From NCBI GenBank assembly GCA_040255345.1, contig JBDZUV010000149.1, positions 1 to 7,219 of the forward strand: DNA of 7,219 bases. The letters run 5' to 3'. Positions 4,649-7,219 of this stretch are shown one piece after another. Source of the DNA: JAFDWI01 sp040255345. GTDB lineage: Bacteria > Actinomycetota > Acidimicrobiia > Acidimicrobiales > Iamiaceae. The translations under genes were made by a program, and so were the position numbers. Under the pieces are notes generated by a model, which was given only the letters and a program-made list of their open reading frames with translations, had not been told where the DNA came from and did no database searches. Position 1 is the first letter of the stretch. Each line of letters starts with the position of its first letter.

Positions 4649-7219
4649 GTGGCTGACAGCCTCCTCACCAATCCGATTCTGCACTCGCCGTCCGACGCGC
4701 CTGACGCGCACTTCGTGCTGGGCCCGGACGGCCCGACGGGCGAGATTGCGGTCGGGCGTCGTCCGTCGACGTCGTGGGTGCCGGTGCCGCCGTCCCGCAA
4801 AGGCAAGCAGGCAAGGGCCGCGGTCGACGCGGCATTGGCCGACCCGGGCGAACAGCAGTCCCTCGAGTTGGCGGGCACACATGAGCGCATCGAGACGAAC
4901 ACCTTGATCAACGACATCCGCCAACGGGTCGAGCTGTGGCGCGCGCACAACTACGACGGCGTGACCCCGACGAGCCGCAAGCTGCTCGACCGCTGGGCGC
5001 CACGCCCCCCGGCGCGCGAGTCGCCCGTGTGGTGGTGCCAGCGGGAGGCGGCCGAAACGGCGATCTACCTGGCCGAGGTCGCGGGGCGGAAGGGCGAGCC
5101 CGATTTCCGGCGCAGGGTCGATGCCTACAACGAGGTGCACAACGACGGCCTGCCTCGGGTCGCGTTGAAGATGGCGACGGGCACGGGCAAGACGGTCGTG
5201 ATGGCGATGCTGATCGCCTGGCAGACGTTGAACAAACTGGCGAGCCCACAGGACGCCCGGTTCGCGAAGCGCTTCCTGGTGATCACGCCGGGCATCACGA
5301 TCCGTGACCGGTTGCGGGTGCTCGAGCCGAGCGACGCCGAGAACTACTACGACCTGCGCGACCTCGTGCCGCCCGATCTGCGGCCGCGCCTGGCCGAGGC
5401 CCGCGTCGAGATCGTCAACTACCACGCCTTTCTGCCCCGCACCGCGAAGGAACTCAAAGGGGTCTCCGCGACGACCCGGCGGTTGTTGACCGGCGGTGCG
5501 GACCCGAAGTCCGATCAGTTCGTCGAGACCGACGCCGAGGTCGTGGCCCGGGTGCTCGGCCCGTTGGCCGATCGGAGCAGCCGCCGTGCCCGCGGGCACG
5601 ACGGGCAGATCGTGGTGTTCTCCGACGAGGCGCACCACTGCTACCAGAACAAGCTCGTCACCGATGACGATGACGCTCAGGTCGACAAGCCCGACAGAGA
5701 GGCCCGCAAGCGCAACGAAGACGCCCGCGTCTGGTTCCGGGGGATCGCCGCGATCGCCAAACAGGTCGGGGTGAAGACGGCGTACGACCTGTCCGCGACG
5801 CCGTTCTATCTGAAGGGCTCTGGCTACAACGAGGGATTCATCTTCCCGTGGACGGTGAGCGACTTCGGGCTGATGGAGGCGATCGAGTCGGGCATCGTGA
5901 AGATCCCCCGCATTCCCGTCGACGACGATGCCGCCGGCGACCAGGTCACCTACCTGCACCTGTGGGAGCACATCGCCAAAGAGTTACCGAAGAAGAAGCT
6001 CCCCAAAGACGCGGACACGTCCGAGTGGAAGATCCCCCAGCCACTCGAAGGCGCGTTGCGGAGCCTGCACCGCAGCTACGCGCGCAGCTTCGCCCACTGG
6101 CAGTCCGAGTTGGCGCCACTGGGTGAGCCGCCGCCGGTGATGATCGTGGTGTGCCCCAACACCACGGTGTCACGCCTGGTGCACGACTGGATCGCCGGCC
6201 ACGAGTTGCGCCCGGGCCACCTCGAACTGCTCTCGAACGTGGTCGACGGCTTGCCGCTCGCCCGACCGCGCACGGTGCTGATCGATTCGGTCGCGCTCGA
6301 GTCGGGCGAGTCGCTGAGTGCCGACTTCAAGGACGCCGTGCGCACCGAGATCGACACGTTCAAAGCCGAGATCCGACGCCGCTCCCCCGGTGCCGACGTC
6401 GAGGCGCTCACCGACGAAGACCTGCTCCGCGAGATCATGAACACGATCGGCAAGCCGGGCCGCCTGGGTGAGCAGGTGCGCTGTGTGGTGTCGGTGTCGA
6501 TGCTGACCGAGGGCTGGGACGCCAACACCGTCACCCACATTCTCGGCATCCGCGCGTTCGGGAGCCAGTTGTTGTGTGAGCAGGTGGTCGGTCGGGGCTT
6601 GCGGCGTCGGGGCTTCGCGCTCGATGAGCAGGGTCGCTTCTCGCCGGAGTACGCGCAGATCTACGGGGTGCCCTTCGCGTTCATCCCCTCGGGTGGCCAG
6701 CAGCCGGGTGACCCGAAACCGGCCCAGCCGGCCGCGCACGTGCACGCGGTAGCCGACCGGGCCGATCTGGAGATCACCTTCCCGGTGCTGGACGGCTACC
6801 GGATGGAGGTGCCCGAGTCGCTCGTGTTCGCGGCGTTCGACGACACCGCCGACCGCTACCACGTCAAACGAGATGTGTTGGCGACCTGGGTGCAGTCGGC
6901 GGGCGTGGTCGGCACCGATGAAGAGGTGCGCCTCGATGAGCTGCGCGACATGCGCCCCGCGACGCTCGCGTACAAGATCACCGCCGAGCTTCTCGGCCGG
7001 TTCGAGCGCGCATTGGGTGACGAGGGTGCGCAACGGCCGTGGCTGTTCCCCCAGTTGCTCGCCATCACCAAACGCTGGATCGCCGAGTGCGTCACGACCG
7101 ACCCGGACGCGCCGATCGGACTGCTGGGCACCGAGCAGGGCCTGGCGGTTGCCGCGGAACGCGTCTACAACGCGATCATCCGCCAGGAAGGCAACCGACA
7201 CGGGGTGCTGCGCCCGATG
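4649..7219 (+). CDS. Type III restriction Res-like SF2 helicase, C-terminus beyond the right edge
   Basis: This is a large DEAD/DEAH-type ATP-dependent helicase/translocase of the restriction Res class. I believe it belongs to the BPTD_3080-like restriction endonuclease family, judged from the N-terminal block and motif context. GTG at 4649 has a strong SD (GGAGGG, six-base spacing). The window gives 857 residues without a stop. Motifs in order: Q-like residue Q131 in WWCQREAAETAIYL; Walker A ATGTGKT at 176-182 (K181); TPG at 213-215; Walker B DEAHH at 326-330; SATP at 382-385; motif V MLTEGWD at 618-624; motif VI QVVGRGLRR at 645-653. All ATPase motifs are intact. The nuclease domain expected near the C-terminus is not in the window, so cleavage activity cannot be judged. 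In such systems a DNA methyltransferase is usually adjacent; none lies upstream, so it would be downstream. It diverges from infA. Confidence 0.9.
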   Translation, partial: MADSLLTNPILHSPSDAPDAHFVLGPDGPTGEIAVGRRPSTSWVPVPPSRKGKQARAAVDAALADPGEQQSLELAGTHERIETNTLINDIRQRVELWRAHNYDGVTPTSRKLLDRWAPRPPARESPVWWCQREAAETAIYLAEVAGRKGEPDFRRRVDAYNEVHNDGLPRVALKMATGTGKTVVMAMLIAWQTLNKLASPQDARFAKRFLVITPGITIRDRLRVLEPSDAENYYDLRDLVPPDLRPRLAEARVEIVNYHAFLPRTAKELKGVSATTRRLLTGGADPKSDQFVETDAEVVARVLGPLADRSSRRARGHDGQIVVFSDEAHHCYQNKLVTDDDDAQVDKPDREARKRNEDARVWFRGIAAIAKQVGVKTAYDLSATPFYLKGSGYNEGFIFPWTVSDFGLMEAIESGIVKIPRIPVDDDAAGDQVTYLHLWEHIAKELPKKKLPKDADTSEWKIPQPLEGALRSLHRSYARSFAHWQSELAPLGEPPPVMIVVCPNTTVSRLVHDWIAGHELRPGHLELLSNVVDGLPLARPRTVLIDSVALESGESLSADFKDAVRTEIDTFKAEIRRRSPGADVEALTDEDLLREIMNTIGKPGRLGEQVRCVVSVSMLTEGWDANTVTHILGIRAFGSQLLCEQVVGRGLRRRGFALDEQGRFSPEYAQIYGVPFAFIPSGGQQPGDPKPAQPAAHVHAVADRADLEITFPVLDGYRMEVPESLVFAAFDDTADRYHVKRDVLATWVQSAGVVGTDEEVRLDELRDMRPATLAYKITAELLGRFERALGDEGAQRPWLFPQLLAITKRWIAECVTTDPDAPIGLLGTEQGLAVAAERVYNAIIRQEGNRHGVLRPM

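Noticed and set aside
4604..5971. 455-residue open frame on the minus strand, antisense to the Res-like gene
   Set aside because: It lies opposite a gene with all SF2 motifs. Its product is Arg/Val/Asp/Gly-rich with no recognisable domain, as expected for an antisense frame kept open by high-GC codon use.
6170..7201. 343-residue open frame on the minus strand, antisense to the Res-like gene
   Set aside because: Same reason: low-complexity composition, no domain, fully covered by the real plus-strand coding sequence.
1..7219. CRISPR arrays, tRNA or rRNA genes, insertion sequences and attachment sites
   Set aside because: No regularly spaced repeats, no cloverleaf or rRNA core sequence, no transposase or integrase motifs and no flanking direct repeats were recognised on either strand.

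Overview
The window is high-GC DNA that looks actinobacterial. The gene order infA-rpmJ-rpsM-rpsK-rpsD-rpoA-rplQ-truA is the arrangement typical of Actinobacteria. The S4, L17 and IF-1 sequences remind me most of Acidimicrobiia, but that finer placement comes from memory of family sequences and is only an inference.

Positions 1-4192, all on the minus strand, hold the alpha-operon-type translation/transcription cluster. In transcription order it reads infA (IF-1), rpmJ (L36), rpsM (S13), rpsK (S11), rpsD (S4), rpoA (RNA polymerase alpha) and rplQ (L17). A 292-bp gap follows, and then truA (tRNA pseudouridine synthase), which runs off the left edge. Spacings are tight: rpsM and rpsK overlap by one base (TAATG), and the Shine-Dalgarno (SD) sequences of rpsD and rplQ overlap the preceding stop codons. 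One co-transcribed unit is therefore likely from infA to rplQ. A sigma70-like promoter candidate lies upstream of infA, a perfect hairpin lies just after rplQ, and a GC-rich hairpin lies between rpsD and rpoA.

Positions 4193-4648 are a divergent intergenic region with the infA promoter candidate and two inverted repeats. Positions 4649-7219 on the plus strand carry a large restriction-type SF2 helicase (Res-like, type III R-M related), cut off by the right edge before its expected C-terminal end.

Two points stand out. First, infA has no ATG, GTG or TTG in frame between the upstream stop and its conserved core, and appears to start at a CTG with a well-placed SD. Second, a defence-type gene sits head-to-head with infA, where adk/map are commonly found. 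No CRISPR array, tRNA, rRNA, insertion sequence or clearly novel multigene system was seen.
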